This document shows positions 25,477 through 34,235 of a stretch of DNA of 64,000 bases, piece by piece. The notes beneath the pieces were generated by a model. It ran no database searches. It was not told the origin of the DNA and saw only the letters and a program-made list of their open reading frames with translations. Position 1 is the first letter of the stretch. Every line of letters starts with the position of its first letter. Source of the stretch: Catenibacterium mitsuokai (GTDB lineage: Bacteria; Bacillota_I; Bacilli_A; Erysipelotrichales; Coprobacillaceae); NCBI RefSeq assembly GCF_025148785.1, contig NZ_CP102271.1, forward strand, positions 1,419,972 to 1,483,971, written 5' to 3'. The position numbers were made by a program, and so were the translations under genes.

Positions 25477-26475
25477 CTAAATATCTCCAATAACATTCAT
25501 CATCGGAATAATAACTGCGATATATATTGTGATGACGAAAAATGCGACAAAACCATAAACAATTGGGACAAAAAACTTTGTAAACTTATTAACAGCATAT
25601 GTAATCTGTTCTTGAGAAATATCTAAATACCCTCTCATTGATCCTATTTGATCAGGATTCTTTAAAAACATCTTATACATAGAGACAAAGAGATGATCGA
25701 AATAAGGAAAACCATCTATAATATTTTCTAGCTGCTCACCTTCTTTTAAACGAATATAGATTTCATAAAGTACAATCTTAATATCACTTTGACTCATACT
25801 CTCATTCAACATTGTAATAATAGTATTAGAATCAATATGATCTTCTAGCAACTCGTTGAAATAGAGGCAGAACTTAAATGTGAAATATTTCTGAATATAC
25901 TTCTTTAAGAAAGGTACTTTCAGATAACGTTCAATTATCCAGAACTTCTTTTTCTTTAAAGAGATAAGAAAATAAACACCGGATATAATTAATGCAGATA
26001 ATAAACCAATAATCAAAATAGGAATTAGGCGAATAATAAAGAATAAAAGAGTGAAGCTTAAAGATGGATTCATCCCAAATGAACTGAACAAAGTAGTAAC
26101 TTTAGGAAAGAGAATAAAAGTTGCAAACAAAGAGAAAAAGAGTAAAAATACAATCAAAATAAGAGGATATGTCATCTGGGCAACTAATTTCTTTTTCATT
26201 GAATATATTTCATTATATATTTTTAAGCTATTCTTAATCGCATCGGAAATGGTGGAACGCATAGAAAAGAAAGTAAAAAACTCAATGAATAAAGGTGGAA
26301 GATGAGGATCCAGCAATGCATCAGTCAAATTCTCTCCATCATATATTTTCTGCAATATTGTATCAATGCTTGGATGATCATTAATATCTTTACAGATAAG
26401 TAATGTTTCTTCTATCCCATAACCTTGTTCGAGAAGATTAGATAAGTTTTCAAGAAATAAAAGATCATTGTCCAT
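25477..26475 (-). CDS. comGB: Competence pilus platform protein ComGB
   Basis: This 332-residue GspF/PilC-type membrane protein has three hydrophobic regions (about residues 98-123, 140-170 and 305-328) and two cytosolic domains. Such proteins anchor the assembly ATPase to the membrane. It starts inside the comGA end (11-base overlap). The family call is from the two-fold GspF pattern and operon place. Confidence 0.9.
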   Translation of the reverse strand: MDNDLLFLENLSNLLEQGYGIEETLLICKDINDHPSIDTILQKIYDGENLTDALLDPHLPPLFIEFFTFFSMRSTISDAIKNSLKIYNEIYSMKKKLVAQMTYPLILIVFLLFFSLFATFILFPKVTTLFSSFGMNPSLSFTLLFFIIRLIPILIIGLLSALIISGVYFLISLKKKKFWIIERYLKVPFLKKYIQKYFTFKFCLYFNELLEDHIDSNTIITMLNESMSQSDIKIVLYEIYIRLKEGEQLENIIDGFPYFDHLFVSMYKMFLKNPDQIGSMRGYLDISQEQITYAVNKFTKFFVPIVYGFVAFFVITIYIAVIIPMMNVIGDI

Positions 26476-27454
26476 TCAACTCATCCTTAAACAAATACTG
26501 ATCACAGTGCTTTTCTTTAATAAGCATTAAAGCATTGTCTTTAAATGATGGATAATTAACTGTATGATCTACAAAATATTGTTTGATCTGTATCTTATTC
26601 ATTATTTCAGGAAGTATGATAACTCTTCTATTCCTTCTATCATATTTAATGCGTTGTGTAACTACACCAATCAATACGTCCTCTAAATCCGTTTCATTAA
26701 TCCCTAAATTCAACATTCTCTTTATTACCAGCAATGAGTTACTGGCATGAATAGTAGATAATACCAGATGCCCTGTTAAAGCACATGTAATCGCAAGTTT
26801 TGCGGTCTTTTCGTCTCTAATTTCACCGATCATGATTACATCTGGATCATGTCTTAAAATCTGTTTCAATGAATTATAATAATCAATACCTAAGCTTTCA
26901 TTCATTTCTATTTGCAAACAATGTTCCTTCACTATTTCTATTGGATCCTCTAACGTAACAACATTTCTTCCTCCCATTTCAATAATCTTATCAAGTATGG
27001 CATATAAAGTGGTTGATTTACCTGAACCTGTAGCACCTGCCACCAAAAAGAGACCTGCCTTTTGATAACAGATTTCATTAAGAAAGAAAGTAAAGTCATC
27101 AATCTCTGATATCTCATTAATAGTGATATTCTCATGATTATTTAATATTCTTATGACTATACTTTCAAAATCCATTCCAGGTAAATAAGAAACACGAAGG
27201 AAATAAATATGTTCATTGATGTAGTAGTGAAAAGCACCTGTCTGAGGAACCATTTTATAATTCACATTAATGAAAGACTTATATTTCAGATAGTTCATGA
27301 TCTTAGCACCTACTGCACTTTCATAATCCTGATAATGTTGTAACTCTCCAAACACTCTAAATTGAATACTCAAATGGTCCGTCAATTTGAAATGGATGTC
27401 TGTAGAATCTGCTTTAAGTGCTTTGAAAAAAATAGTTTCAAATAGTTCATCCAT
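26465..27454 (-). CDS. comGA: Competence pilus assembly ATPase ComGA
   Basis: This 329-residue GspE/PilB-type ATPase drives pseudopilus assembly. Walker A is GATGSGKST (residues 140-148), an Asp box TLEDPIE follows, Walker B is DVIMIGEIRD and the His box is TGHLVLSTIHASN. ATG 27454 is 6 bases after AGGAGGT; an upstream frame extension has no ribosome site. It is the first gene of a complete seven-gene comG operon. No clear sigma-A promoter is visible in the 56 bases between the preceding terminator and the start. Confidence 0.95.
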   Translation of the reverse strand: MDELFETIFFKALKADSTDIHFKLTDHLSIQFRVFGELQHYQDYESAVGAKIMNYLKYKSFINVNYKMVPQTGAFHYYINEHIYFLRVSYLPGMDFESIVIRILNNHENITINEISEIDDFTFFLNEICYQKAGLFLVAGATGSGKSTTLYAILDKIIEMGGRNVVTLEDPIEIVKEHCLQIEMNESLGIDYYNSLKQILRHDPDVIMIGEIRDEKTAKLAITCALTGHLVLSTIHASNSLLVIKRMLNLGINETDLEDVLIGVVTQRIKYDRRNRRVIILPEIMNKIQIKQYFVDHTVNYPSFKDNALMLIKEKHCDQYLFKDELNGQ

Positions 27455-27510
27455 AAAATAACCTCCTACTATTACATACAAGATACAAAACCATTTTTCT
27501 CATAGAACTA

Positions 27511-27539
27511 AAAAAAGATTCAGTAAAATTTACTGAACC
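27511..27539 (-). terminator. Terminator after the cyclophilin lipoprotein gene
   Basis: GATTCAGTA (27517-27525) pairs with TACTGAACC (27531-27539) with one G-T pair, extendable by A-T pairs. On the minus strand a T run follows. Confidence 0.85.
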
Positions 27540-28396
27540 TTTGTACATATAATACTTTCGATAACTGGCTGATTCTTTTTTAGTACTGTTCCATTGCTGT
27601 CTTCTGTCTTTACATCATTACAGATCTTATCAACAATCTCCATTCCTGAATAAGCACATCCAAATGCTGCATATTCACCATCTAATGAAGGTGCATCTTC
27701 ATGCATAATGAAGAATTGACTGCTGGCACTATCATTGGACTGACTTCTTGCCATTGAAATAACGCCTCTTGTATGCTTCAAAGGATTATCTACACCATTA
27801 CTAGAAAATTCACCCTTAATAGTATCTTTAGAACCTCCAGTTCCATCTCCATTAGGATCTCCACCCTGAATCATAAATCCTTTAATAATACGATGGAATG
27901 TTAAGCCATTATAGAAACCATCATTGGCAAGTCCGACAAAATTGCTTACGGTAATAGGTGCTGTATTCGCATCAAGCTTTAATTTAATTGAACCATAATT
28001 TTTAATCTTGATTTCACAATCATAATAACCTGTTAATAAATCTTTTAACCCAGATACCTTGACCTTCTTAGTAGGATTCTTAATAGTAAGCCCTAGATCT
28101 TTAGCCTGTGATTTAGAATATCTAGCATTAATAGTAATTTCATCACCATTAGAGAGTGCACCATTTTCACCGTTTTCTAATGTATATTCTACATTGCTTA
28201 CAAAATCTCTAATATTAGAATTGGTTTTACCATACTTTGTATTATTATCGACATAAACCTCTCCCTTACCATTATAGCCTTTGATTGTTACTTTGATATT
28301 ACTTGTCAAGTCAATCGTTCCTCCAGGCTTAGAAGAACATCCTATAAGTGTAGAACCTATAGCTAAGGCAAGTATTAAACGTATTATCTTTTTCAT
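27530..28396 (-). CDS. Cyclophilin-type peptidyl-prolyl isomerase lipoprotein
   Basis: This 288-residue protein starts with a lipoprotein signal ending in the lipobox LIGC and is thus likely anchored outside the cell. Residues about 20-110 are a beta-rich domain I do not recognise (VTIKGYNGKGEVYV). The C-terminal 170 residues are a cyclophilin: FHRIIKGFMIQGGD, the SSQFFI strand and FGCAYSGMEIVD are conserved active-site parts. Such enzymes help fold secreted proteins. ATG 28396 is 8 bases after GGAGG. A TATAAT box on the minus strand (28417-28422) is the likely -10. Confidence 0.9.
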   Translation of the reverse strand: MKKIIRLILALAIGSTLIGCSSKPGGTIDLTSNIKVTIKGYNGKGEVYVDNNTKYGKTNSNIRDFVSNVEYTLENGENGALSNGDEITINARYSKSQAKDLGLTIKNPTKKVKVSGLKDLLTGYYDCEIKIKNYGSIKLKLDANTAPITVSNFVGLANDGFYNGLTFHRIIKGFMIQGGDPNGDGTGGSKDTIKGEFSSNGVDNPLKHTRGVISMARSQSNDSASSQFFIMHEDAPSLDGEYAAFGCAYSGMEIVDKICNDVKTEDSNGTVLKKNQPVIESIICTKVQ

Positions 28397-28453
28397 TTCA
28401 TAAACCTCCATTTCTCATTATAATTGAAAGCGCATTATTTTCATACATAAAAA

Positions 28454-28487
28454 ATAAAAAAAGTCCTCTATTCAGGGGTTAGAGGAC
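28454..28487 (-). terminator. Intrinsic terminator in the gap upstream of the cyclophilin gene
   Basis: GTCCTCTA (28463-28470) pairs perfectly with TAGAGGAC (28480-28487). On the minus strand the stem is followed by a run of T broken by one A. Confidence 0.82.
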
Positions 28488-28578
28488 GGATTGAAATGGA
28501 TAATGAGAATGTATAACTCCCATACATAAGGGAAAAACCAAATATAAGTGTTAAAATCCACTTCATTGCCATTATATA
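28454..28578 (-). ncRNA. Candidate small RNA (or leader peptide transcript)
   Basis: The 218-base gap between the cyclophilin and metallo-hydrolase genes holds a self-contained minus-strand unit: a promoter-like TTTAGT-17-TATAAT (28585-28613) and an intrinsic terminator (8-bp stem, 28463-28470 with 28480-28487, followed by T-rich DNA). The predicted transcript is about 120 bases. It contains a 34-codon frame (28572-28468) starting MAMKWILTLIFGFSLMYG whose stop lies in the terminator stem, but the predicted start of RNA is too close to the ATG for a ribosome site. It could be a small RNA, a leaderless small peptide, or only leader RNA of the cyclophilin gene. Confidence 0.35.
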
Positions 28579-28584
28579 CCTAAA

Positions 28585-28613
28585 ATTATATATCTTTAGA
28601 TTTTTGCACTAAA
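28585..28613 (-). promoter_or_regulatory. Possible promoter of the small transcript
   Basis: On the minus strand TTTAGT (28608-28613) and a perfect TATAAT (28585-28590) are 17 bases apart. The -35 box is weak. Confidence 0.4.
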
Positions 28614-28629
28614 CAGCAACTTTTTTTAC

Positions 28630-29241
28630 TCAAAAGGATAAATACGGGTTATTTTTCTTTTCTAAAGAAATTTTGGATTGTGGACCATGTCCTGGATAGA
28701 CATCAGCATCAAATGTAAATTGTTTTATTTTACTTAAAGACTGAATCATAGCCGACTGACTTCCTGTAGGAAAATCAATTCTTCCACAGCCGCCTCTAAA
28801 TAATGTATCACCAGTAAATAATGCATTTTCCTGTTCATAATAATAAAGACAGCTTCCTTTTGCATGACCTGGCGTCTCATAAACTTTGAAGTTCATGCCT
28901 TCAAGTATAATTGTATCATCAATGATTTGTACATCTTCTACAATATACTTTTCCCCACCAATCATAACTGAGAGATTTTCATCCCAGTTAAGCATCATAT
29001 CTTTAGTATCTTTCGTGGCATATACATCTGTATGATAATATGCTTTTAGTTCATTCACAGCACCAATATGATCAAAATGACCATGTGTCACAAGAATGCC
29101 TTTTACCTCTAAATGATCATTCTCTATTTCCTGCATAATATGATTTGCTTCATCTCCTGGATCAATAATCACACAGGTATGACCACAACTCACTATATAA
29201 CAATTCTCCTGTAAAGGACCTACTACTAATCTTTTAATCAT
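28630..29241 (-). CDS. Metallo-beta-lactamase-fold hydrolase, glyoxalase II-like
   Basis: This 203-residue cytosolic protein has the metal motif THGHFDHIGA, GHAKGSCLYY and the later FTGDTLFRGGCGR and PGHGP, which match the YcbL/glyoxalase II-like subgroup of MBL hydrolases. Members hydrolyse thioesters such as lactoylglutathione, but the true substrate here is unknown. A GGAGG site precedes ATG 29241. It lies 35 bases after rpmG with a terminator between. Confidence 0.85.
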   Translation of the reverse strand: MIKRLVVGPLQENCYIVSCGHTCVIIDPGDEANHIMQEIENDHLEVKGILVTHGHFDHIGAVNELKAYYHTDVYATKDTKDMMLNWDENLSVMIGGEKYIVEDVQIIDDTIILEGMNFKVYETPGHAKGSCLYYYEQENALFTGDTLFRGGCGRIDFPTGSQSAMIQSLSKIKQFTFDADVYPGHGPQSKISLEKKNNPYLSF

Positions 29242-29260
29242 ATAAATCCTCCTATAAAAA

Positions 29261-29282
29261 AAATAAGCCTTGAGGCTTATTT
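29261..29282 (-). terminator. Terminator after rpmG
   Basis: AAATAAGCC (29261-29269) pairs with GGCTTATTT (29274-29282) around TTGA. On the minus strand a T run follows. Confidence 0.85.
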
Positions 29283-29426
29283 CTTTTCCTTATGAACAGT
29301 TTTCTTGTTACATCTTGGACAATACTTTTTAAATTCAACCCTTTCAGGATGACTCTTTTTATTCTTTGTGTTGATATAGTTTTCTTCACCACATTCTGTA
29401 CACTTTAAGATAATATTATCTCTCAT
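29277..29426 (-). CDS. rpmG: 50S ribosomal protein L33
   Basis: This 49-residue protein was found by reading the gap after the PBP gene. It starts [17 protein letters not shown], continues with the conserved [19 protein letters not shown] and ends in a Lys-rich tail. Two CxxC pairs (CTEC and CPRC) make it the zinc-binding form, which in other bacteria can be replaced by a zinc-free paralogue under zinc starvation. A GGAGG site lies upstream of ATG 29426. Confidence 0.95.
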   Translation of the reverse strand: MRDNIILKCTECGEENYINTKNKKSHPERVEFKKYCPRCNKKTVHKEKK

Positions 29427-29494
29427 GAATTACACCTCCAAATAAGTTTGCTTCAATATATTATCATATAAATTTATAAATTACTAGTAATTTT

Positions 29495-31567
29495 TTAATT
29501 ATTATAGCCATATTTTTCAAAATAGAGACTAAACGCTTTTTTTGCGATAGTAGGCGCATCATTAGAACCCTTTAATCTCTCTTCTAGAACAGCTACAACA
29601 ACCTGTGGATCTTTACTTGGACCATAAGCAATAAACAAATGGTTAGGATGGTCGATATTACCTGTATGTGTATAGTCTTCGGCAGTACCTGATTTACCAG
29701 AAATATCATATGGGAATCCAGAAAATGAACCTGCAGCAGTACCATAAGTAACTACGGCTTTCATACCAGCCTGAATCTGATTAAACGCATCTTCATTACC
29801 TTCAGATACATCATCCACAACCTTCTTCTTATGCGTATTAAGAGTTACAATTTCACCGGACGTATCTGTCTTATACGAACTCTTATAAAGATGAGGCTGT
29901 ACTTTAACACCTTTATTAGCCAATGTAGAAGCATATACAGCAAGTTGTAATGGTGTATACGTATCATACTGACCAATTGAGAAGTCAAGAAGCTTACCTG
30001 CTGTATCTTCTTCCTCACGAGGTCCAGTTGCCGCCTCATAAGGTAAATCAATACCCGTCTTGACACCTAATCCTAATTCACCCGCGGCATTTCTTAATTT
30101 AGTAAATGCATTCTTATTGATATGAATTGGTCGATCGTACTGATAATGACCACCAGCAAGTTTGATAATAATCTTCATCATATAAATGTTTGAAGAATAA
30201 GCCAGCGCCTGTACTTCATTAATATTACCGAAACCACTCTTGTTCCAAGAATGCTTTGCTTTTGTACCAGCAATCTTCAAACCTTCAGAAGTATCAGTTT
30301 CATAATGGTTCGCTTTAATAATGTTATTCTTGAAGCAGGCATAAATAACAGCCCCCTTCATAGTAGAACCAATACGATATGCACCCGTATAAGCTAGATA
30401 AGTCGCATCTTTCATTTCATAAGGTGTCTTCTCTTTATTAAATTCCTTACCAACCAAGGCAATCACATCACCTGTCTTAGGCTCCATCATAACACAATAA
30501 ATATGCTGCTGATATCTTTCAGATGTATGACTATAAAGACATTGCTCAACCATCTGAGTCAATTGTGTCTGAATATCCCAGTCAAGGGTTAACTGAATGT
30601 TTTCACCACTGCTACCTTGTTTCTTTGTTTTGACAATAGGTGTACCATCACTCATATAGTTCAAAGTCATAACTGACTTATTCCCACTAAGAATATCTTC
30701 ATATTGTCTTTCTAATCCAGACGTACCAACACGTGAGTCATTACTATAATCTAACGCAAGAAGTTCATCTTTTAAAGTTGCAGGAAGCCCCTGTTTCTTT
30801 GTAGTAACTTTACCAAGTGTACTCTTTAGCATAGACTCATCTGTATAAGCACGCTTCCAGTCACTTGTTACCTGAATACCTCTTAATAAATCATTATTTT
30901 CACCAATGATACTTGCTTCCTGATAACTGATATTCTCAAGAAGTACTGCAGAACCACTCTTACAATTCTTGATTGTATAATAGAGTTTATAATAACGGAC
31001 ATCATCATCAGTTAAATGTTTTTCCAATATTTTCTTTGTAATTCTTTTTAACTGTAAATTATAATACTCCGTATCTCCATCATCATTTGCAGCAAGAGCC
31101 TTCTTTTCAGATTCTGTAACGAGAGATTTTGCAAATTTCTTATCCTTCATAAGAAGGTAATCTTTTTTCTCTCTTTCAGTTACACTTGAAATATCAACAT
31201 TACAATTCTTAGTGATAAAATTAACCATAGATTTAATTTCATCATCCTTAATTCCTCTAACCGCATAATAAGTTGCACATACAACATTTTCGTTATAAAC
31301 AAGCTTATTATAATTTCTATCAACTATTTCACCACGTAATGCATCCACTTCAAATGTATTTGTGCTGTATTGTTCCAGCTTAGCTGAATAGAAATCAGAC
31401 TTATTAATCTGCATATAGAACAATCTCAATGCAAATATTGTTGCTATCACAATAACAACGCCAATAATAATATAAAAACGACGTGCCACTACATTATCTA
31501 GCTGATTACGCTGCTGTTCCTGGGCTTCTTTTCGCCCTATAAACTTTATCGGTCTATTACTAAACAA
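29495..31567 (-). CDS. Class B penicillin-binding protein (PBP2-like transpeptidase)
   Basis: This 690-residue peptidoglycan transpeptidase has one N-terminal membrane helix (about residues 31-51), a dimerisation domain with the RGEIVDRN motif and a catalytic domain with STMK (401-404, nucleophile Ser401), SSN (458-460) and KSGT (625-628). It is the target of beta-lactams and would work with an SEDS glycosyltransferase. The start is TTG 31567, 6 bases after AGGTGGG; no ATG nearby is better. The length and RGEIVDRN N terminus suggest a PBP2/PbpA-like elongation enzyme rather than the division enzyme. Confidence 0.93.
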   Translation of the reverse strand: MFSNRPIKFIGRKEAQEQQRNQLDNVVARRFYIIIGVVIVIATIFALRLFYMQINKSDFYSAKLEQYSTNTFEVDALRGEIVDRNYNKLVYNENVVCATYYAVRGIKDDEIKSMVNFITKNCNVDISSVTEREKKDYLLMKDKKFAKSLVTESEKKALAANDDGDTEYYNLQLKRITKKILEKHLTDDDVRYYKLYYTIKNCKSGSAVLLENISYQEASIIGENNDLLRGIQVTSDWKRAYTDESMLKSTLGKVTTKKQGLPATLKDELLALDYSNDSRVGTSGLERQYEDILSGNKSVMTLNYMSDGTPIVKTKKQGSSGENIQLTLDWDIQTQLTQMVEQCLYSHTSERYQQHIYCVMMEPKTGDVIALVGKEFNKEKTPYEMKDATYLAYTGAYRIGSTMKGAVIYACFKNNIIKANHYETDTSEGLKIAGTKAKHSWNKSGFGNINEVQALAYSSNIYMMKIIIKLAGGHYQYDRPIHINKNAFTKLRNAAGELGLGVKTGIDLPYEAATGPREEEDTAGKLLDFSIGQYDTYTPLQLAVYASTLANKGVKVQPHLYKSSYKTDTSGEIVTLNTHKKKVVDDVSEGNEDAFNQIQAGMKAVVTYGTAAGSFSGFPYDISGKSGTAEDYTHTGNIDHPNHLFIAYGPSKDPQVVVAVLEERLKGSNDAPTIAKKAFSLYFEKYGYNN

Positions 31568-31592
31568 TCAAATCCCACCTTTTTTCTCTCAT

Positions 31593-31621
31593 ATTATATA
31601 TGTATATTCCTATCATTTCAA
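31593..31621 (-). promoter_or_regulatory. Sigma-A promoter for the PBP gene
   Basis: On the minus strand TTGAAA (31616-31621) and TATAAT (31593-31598) are 17 bases apart. Confidence 0.75.
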
Positions 31622-31650
31622 TTAATTAGAGAAAATCAAATGTGTGAAAA

Positions 31651-31679
31651 AATAAAGAAAGGCAGAAATCATTCTGCCT
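31651..31679 (-). terminator. Terminator after lepA
   Basis: AGGCAGAA (31660-31667) pairs with TTCTGCCT (31672-31679). On the minus strand it is followed by TTCTTTATTTTTT. Confidence 0.82.
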
Positions 31680-33483
31680 ATTCATCATCCACAGATAAAA
31701 TAGCCATGAATGCCTCCTGTGGAATTTCAACACTTCCCACAGCCTTCATACGCTTTTTACCTTCTTTCTGTTTTTCAAGAAGCTTCTTCTTACGTGAAAT
31801 ATCCCCACCATAACACTTTGCAAGGACATTCTTTCTAATTGCCTTAATATTAGTACGTGCGATAACACGTCCCTGAATAGCGGCCTGAACAGGAATTTCG
31901 AACTGTTGTCTTGGAATGATAGTCTTTAACTTCTCACAGATGATTCTTCCACGATCATATGCAAAATCCTTATGAACAATAGAAGATAACGCATCAACTA
32001 CTTCTCCATTTAAGAGAATATCCATCTTAGTTAAGTTACTTGTACGATAACCATGTAACTCATAGTCAAATGATGCATAACCACGTGTACATGATTTTAA
32101 TTTATCAAAGAAATCATAAACAATTTCTGATAGAGGAATATAGTAAATAACATTTCTTCTTGTATCATCAAGATATTCAATATCTACATATTCTCCACGC
32201 TTATTCTGACATAATTCCATAATAGGCCCAATAAATTCATCAGGTGTCATAATTGCAGCACGTACATAAGGTTCTTCTATACGTGTAATTGTTGTTGGAT
32301 CTGGCAGTAAAGCTGGGTTATCTATTTCAATCATAGAACCATCACTTAAATAAACGTTATAGATTACAGATGGTGCTGTTGCAATCAGATCAAGGCCAAA
32401 TTCTCTTTCTAGTCTTTCTTCTATAACATCCATATGTAATAAGCCAAGGAATCCACAACGGAAACCAAATCCTAAAGCCTGAGATGTTTCAGGTTCATAA
32501 ACAAGTGAAGAGTCACTTAATGCAATCTTTTCAAGTGCTTCACGCAAATCTTTATATTTCGCATTGTCAATTGGATAAAGACCACAATAAACCATCGGAT
32601 TCATACGACGATAACCTGGTAATGGCTCGGTTGCTTTATTTTCAAGAGTTGTAACTGTATCACCAACATGAACATCCGAAATAGACTTAATGCTTGCAGC
32701 AATCCATCCTACTTCACCTGTTACTAACTCATCTTTCTTCACTTCACGAGGTGTATGAACACCACATTCCACAACTTCATAATCTGCGTTGCTCGCCATA
32801 AAATGAATATGATCACCTACTCTGATCTTACCTTCCTTGACACAAACAAGAATAATAACGCCTCTATAAGCATCATAGAAAGAATCAAAGATTAAAGCTT
32901 GAGTCGGTGCATTAATATCACCACTAGGTGCTGGTACTTTATTAACAATTTCCTCTAATACCGCTTCAACATTTAAACCTGTCTTAGCTGAAATACGAGG
33001 TGCATCATCTGCCGGAAGACCAATTAATTCTTCCACTTCTGCAGCAACTCTATCTGGATCAGCGCTAGGTAGATCTATTTTATTAATAACAGGAAGAATT
33101 TCCAAATTGTTATCTAATGCAAGATAAACATTTGCAAGAGTCTGCGCTTCAACACCCTGAGCGGCATCTACTACTAAAATAGCGCCTTCACAAGCCGCAA
33201 GTGAACGTGAGACTTCATAAGAAAAGTCAACATGGCCCGGTGTATCTATAAGATGTAAAAGATAAGTTTTTCCATCTTTTGCTTTATATGTTAAAGAGAC
33301 GGCATTTAACTTAATTGTAATACCACGCTCTCTTTCAAGTTCCATATCGTCAAGCAGCTGATCTTTCATATCACGATCTGCTACAGTACCAGTTAATTGT
33401 AAAATTCTATCGGCAAGAGTACTCTTACCATGGTCAATATGTGCAATAATTGAAAAGTTTCTAATAAGTGACTGATCAACCAT
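31678..33483 (-). CDS. lepA: Elongation factor 4 LepA
   Basis: This 601-residue translational GTPase helps ribosome assembly and back-translocation. Visible are G1 [10 protein letters not shown]2/switch [11 protein letters not shown]3 DTPGHVDF, G4 NKID and the LepA-specific C terminus with [19 protein letters not shown]. Length and order match the family. A GGAGG site precedes ATG 33483, 12 bases after the ssb-like gene. Confidence 0.97.
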   Translation of the reverse strand: MVDQSLIRNFSIIAHIDHGKSTLADRILQLTGTVADRDMKDQLLDDMELERERGITIKLNAVSLTYKAKDGKTYLLHLIDTPGHVDFSYEVSRSLAACEGAILVVDAAQGVEAQTLANVYLALDNNLEILPVINKIDLPSADPDRVAAEVEELIGLPADDAPRISAKTGLNVEAVLEEIVNKVPAPSGDINAPTQALIFDSFYDAYRGVIILVCVKEGKIRVGDHIHFMASNADYEVVECGVHTPREVKKDELVTGEVGWIAASIKSISDVHVGDTVTTLENKATEPLPGYRRMNPMVYCGLYPIDNAKYKDLREALEKIALSDSSLVYEPETSQALGFGFRCGFLGLLHMDVIEERLEREFGLDLIATAPSVIYNVYLSDGSMIEIDNPALLPDPTTITRIEEPYVRAAIMTPDEFIGPIMELCQNKRGEYVDIEYLDDTRRNVIYYIPLSEIVYDFFDKLKSCTRGYASFDYELHGYRTSNLTKMDILLNGEVVDALSSIVHKDFAYDRGRIICEKLKTIIPRQQFEIPVQAAIQGRVIARTNIKAIRKNVLAKCYGGDISRKKKLLEKQKEGKKRMKAVGSVEIPQEAFMAILSVDDE

Positions 33484-33495
33484 AAATAAACCTCC

Positions 33496-33849
33496 TTATT
33501 TCTCAATAGTCAGCGGTTTTTGAAGTTCTTTGAGCTTCTCATCAAGAAGTTCGAAAGACTCTGCACGTACAGTCATGACACGATACCCTTTATATTTGGG
33601 CTTATCTTCAAGATTACTCAGTCTTCCTCTTATTGCAATGACACTGCCAGCATGACAAGTATCATTAATCATTTCCGCTAAACCTTTCCATAAGATAATA
33701 GGAATCAGATCATAATCCCTACATCCTTTTATTTCATCAAAAGGACGATACACCTGAAGGTGGATCAAAGCATCCTTTCGATAATTATTGATAATTTCAT
33801 AATCAGGCATCTGAGCAATTCTGCCCACTAGAAATACATGATTATACAT
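33496..33849 (-). CDS. Single-stranded DNA-binding protein family member
   Basis: This 117-residue protein is an SSB-type OB fold: HVFLVGRIAQMPDYEI at the N terminus, IPIILWKGLAEM in the middle and GSVIAIRGRLS. It is shorter than the housekeeping SSB and lacks the acidic DDxPF tail that recruits repair proteins, so it is probably a paralogue (for example a competence or plasmid-type SSB). It has a GGAGGTG site and lies between acpS and lepA. Confidence 0.82.
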   Translation of the reverse strand: MYNHVFLVGRIAQMPDYEIINNYRKDALIHLQVYRPFDEIKGCRDYDLIPIILWKGLAEMINDTCHAGSVIAIRGRLSNLEDKPKYKGYRVMTVRAESFELLDEKLKELQKPLTIEK

Positions 33850-33911
33850 ATAAAAATCACCTCCTCCAAAAGACTTGTTTTAAGAAGAAGGTGAATACGG
33901 GTTAAATAAAA

Positions 33912-34235
33912 TTATTTCTTATATACAAAAGCGATAGCAATGCCACCATCATGTGCAATAGAAATGTCTGCATCCTCATCATTCAGATAAGGACTTCCGT
34001 CTTCATGATTCAAAATGACAATATCATGAAATGAAATACCACCGATGCCTAGATGGTTGGCTTTTAAATAAGCTTCCTTTGCCGCAAAGCGACCACCGAG
34101 ATATTCTCTCTTACGTTTTTCAGTTGGAAATGATTGAAATATTTCATATTCTGCATCTGCTAAAATATGACGTACAAAACGTTCATTATCAACATCTAAA
34201 CGAGAAAGCTCAACAATATCAACACCAATTCCCAT
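33912..34235 (-). CDS. acpS: Holo-acyl-carrier-protein synthase
   Basis: AcpS moves the phosphopantetheine arm from CoA to acyl carrier protein. The 107-residue protein has GVDIVELSR with the metal Asp, GRFAAKEAYLKA with the catalytic Glu-Ala-Lys region, and ISIAHDGGIAIAFV. It is slightly shorter than the usual 120. Its ATG shares one base with the stop of the previous gene. Confidence 0.93.
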   Translation of the reverse strand: MGIGVDIVELSRLDVDNERFVRHILADAEYEIFQSFPTEKRKREYLGGRFAAKEAYLKANHLGIGGISFHDIVILNHEDGSPYLNDEDADISIAHDGGIAIAFVYKK

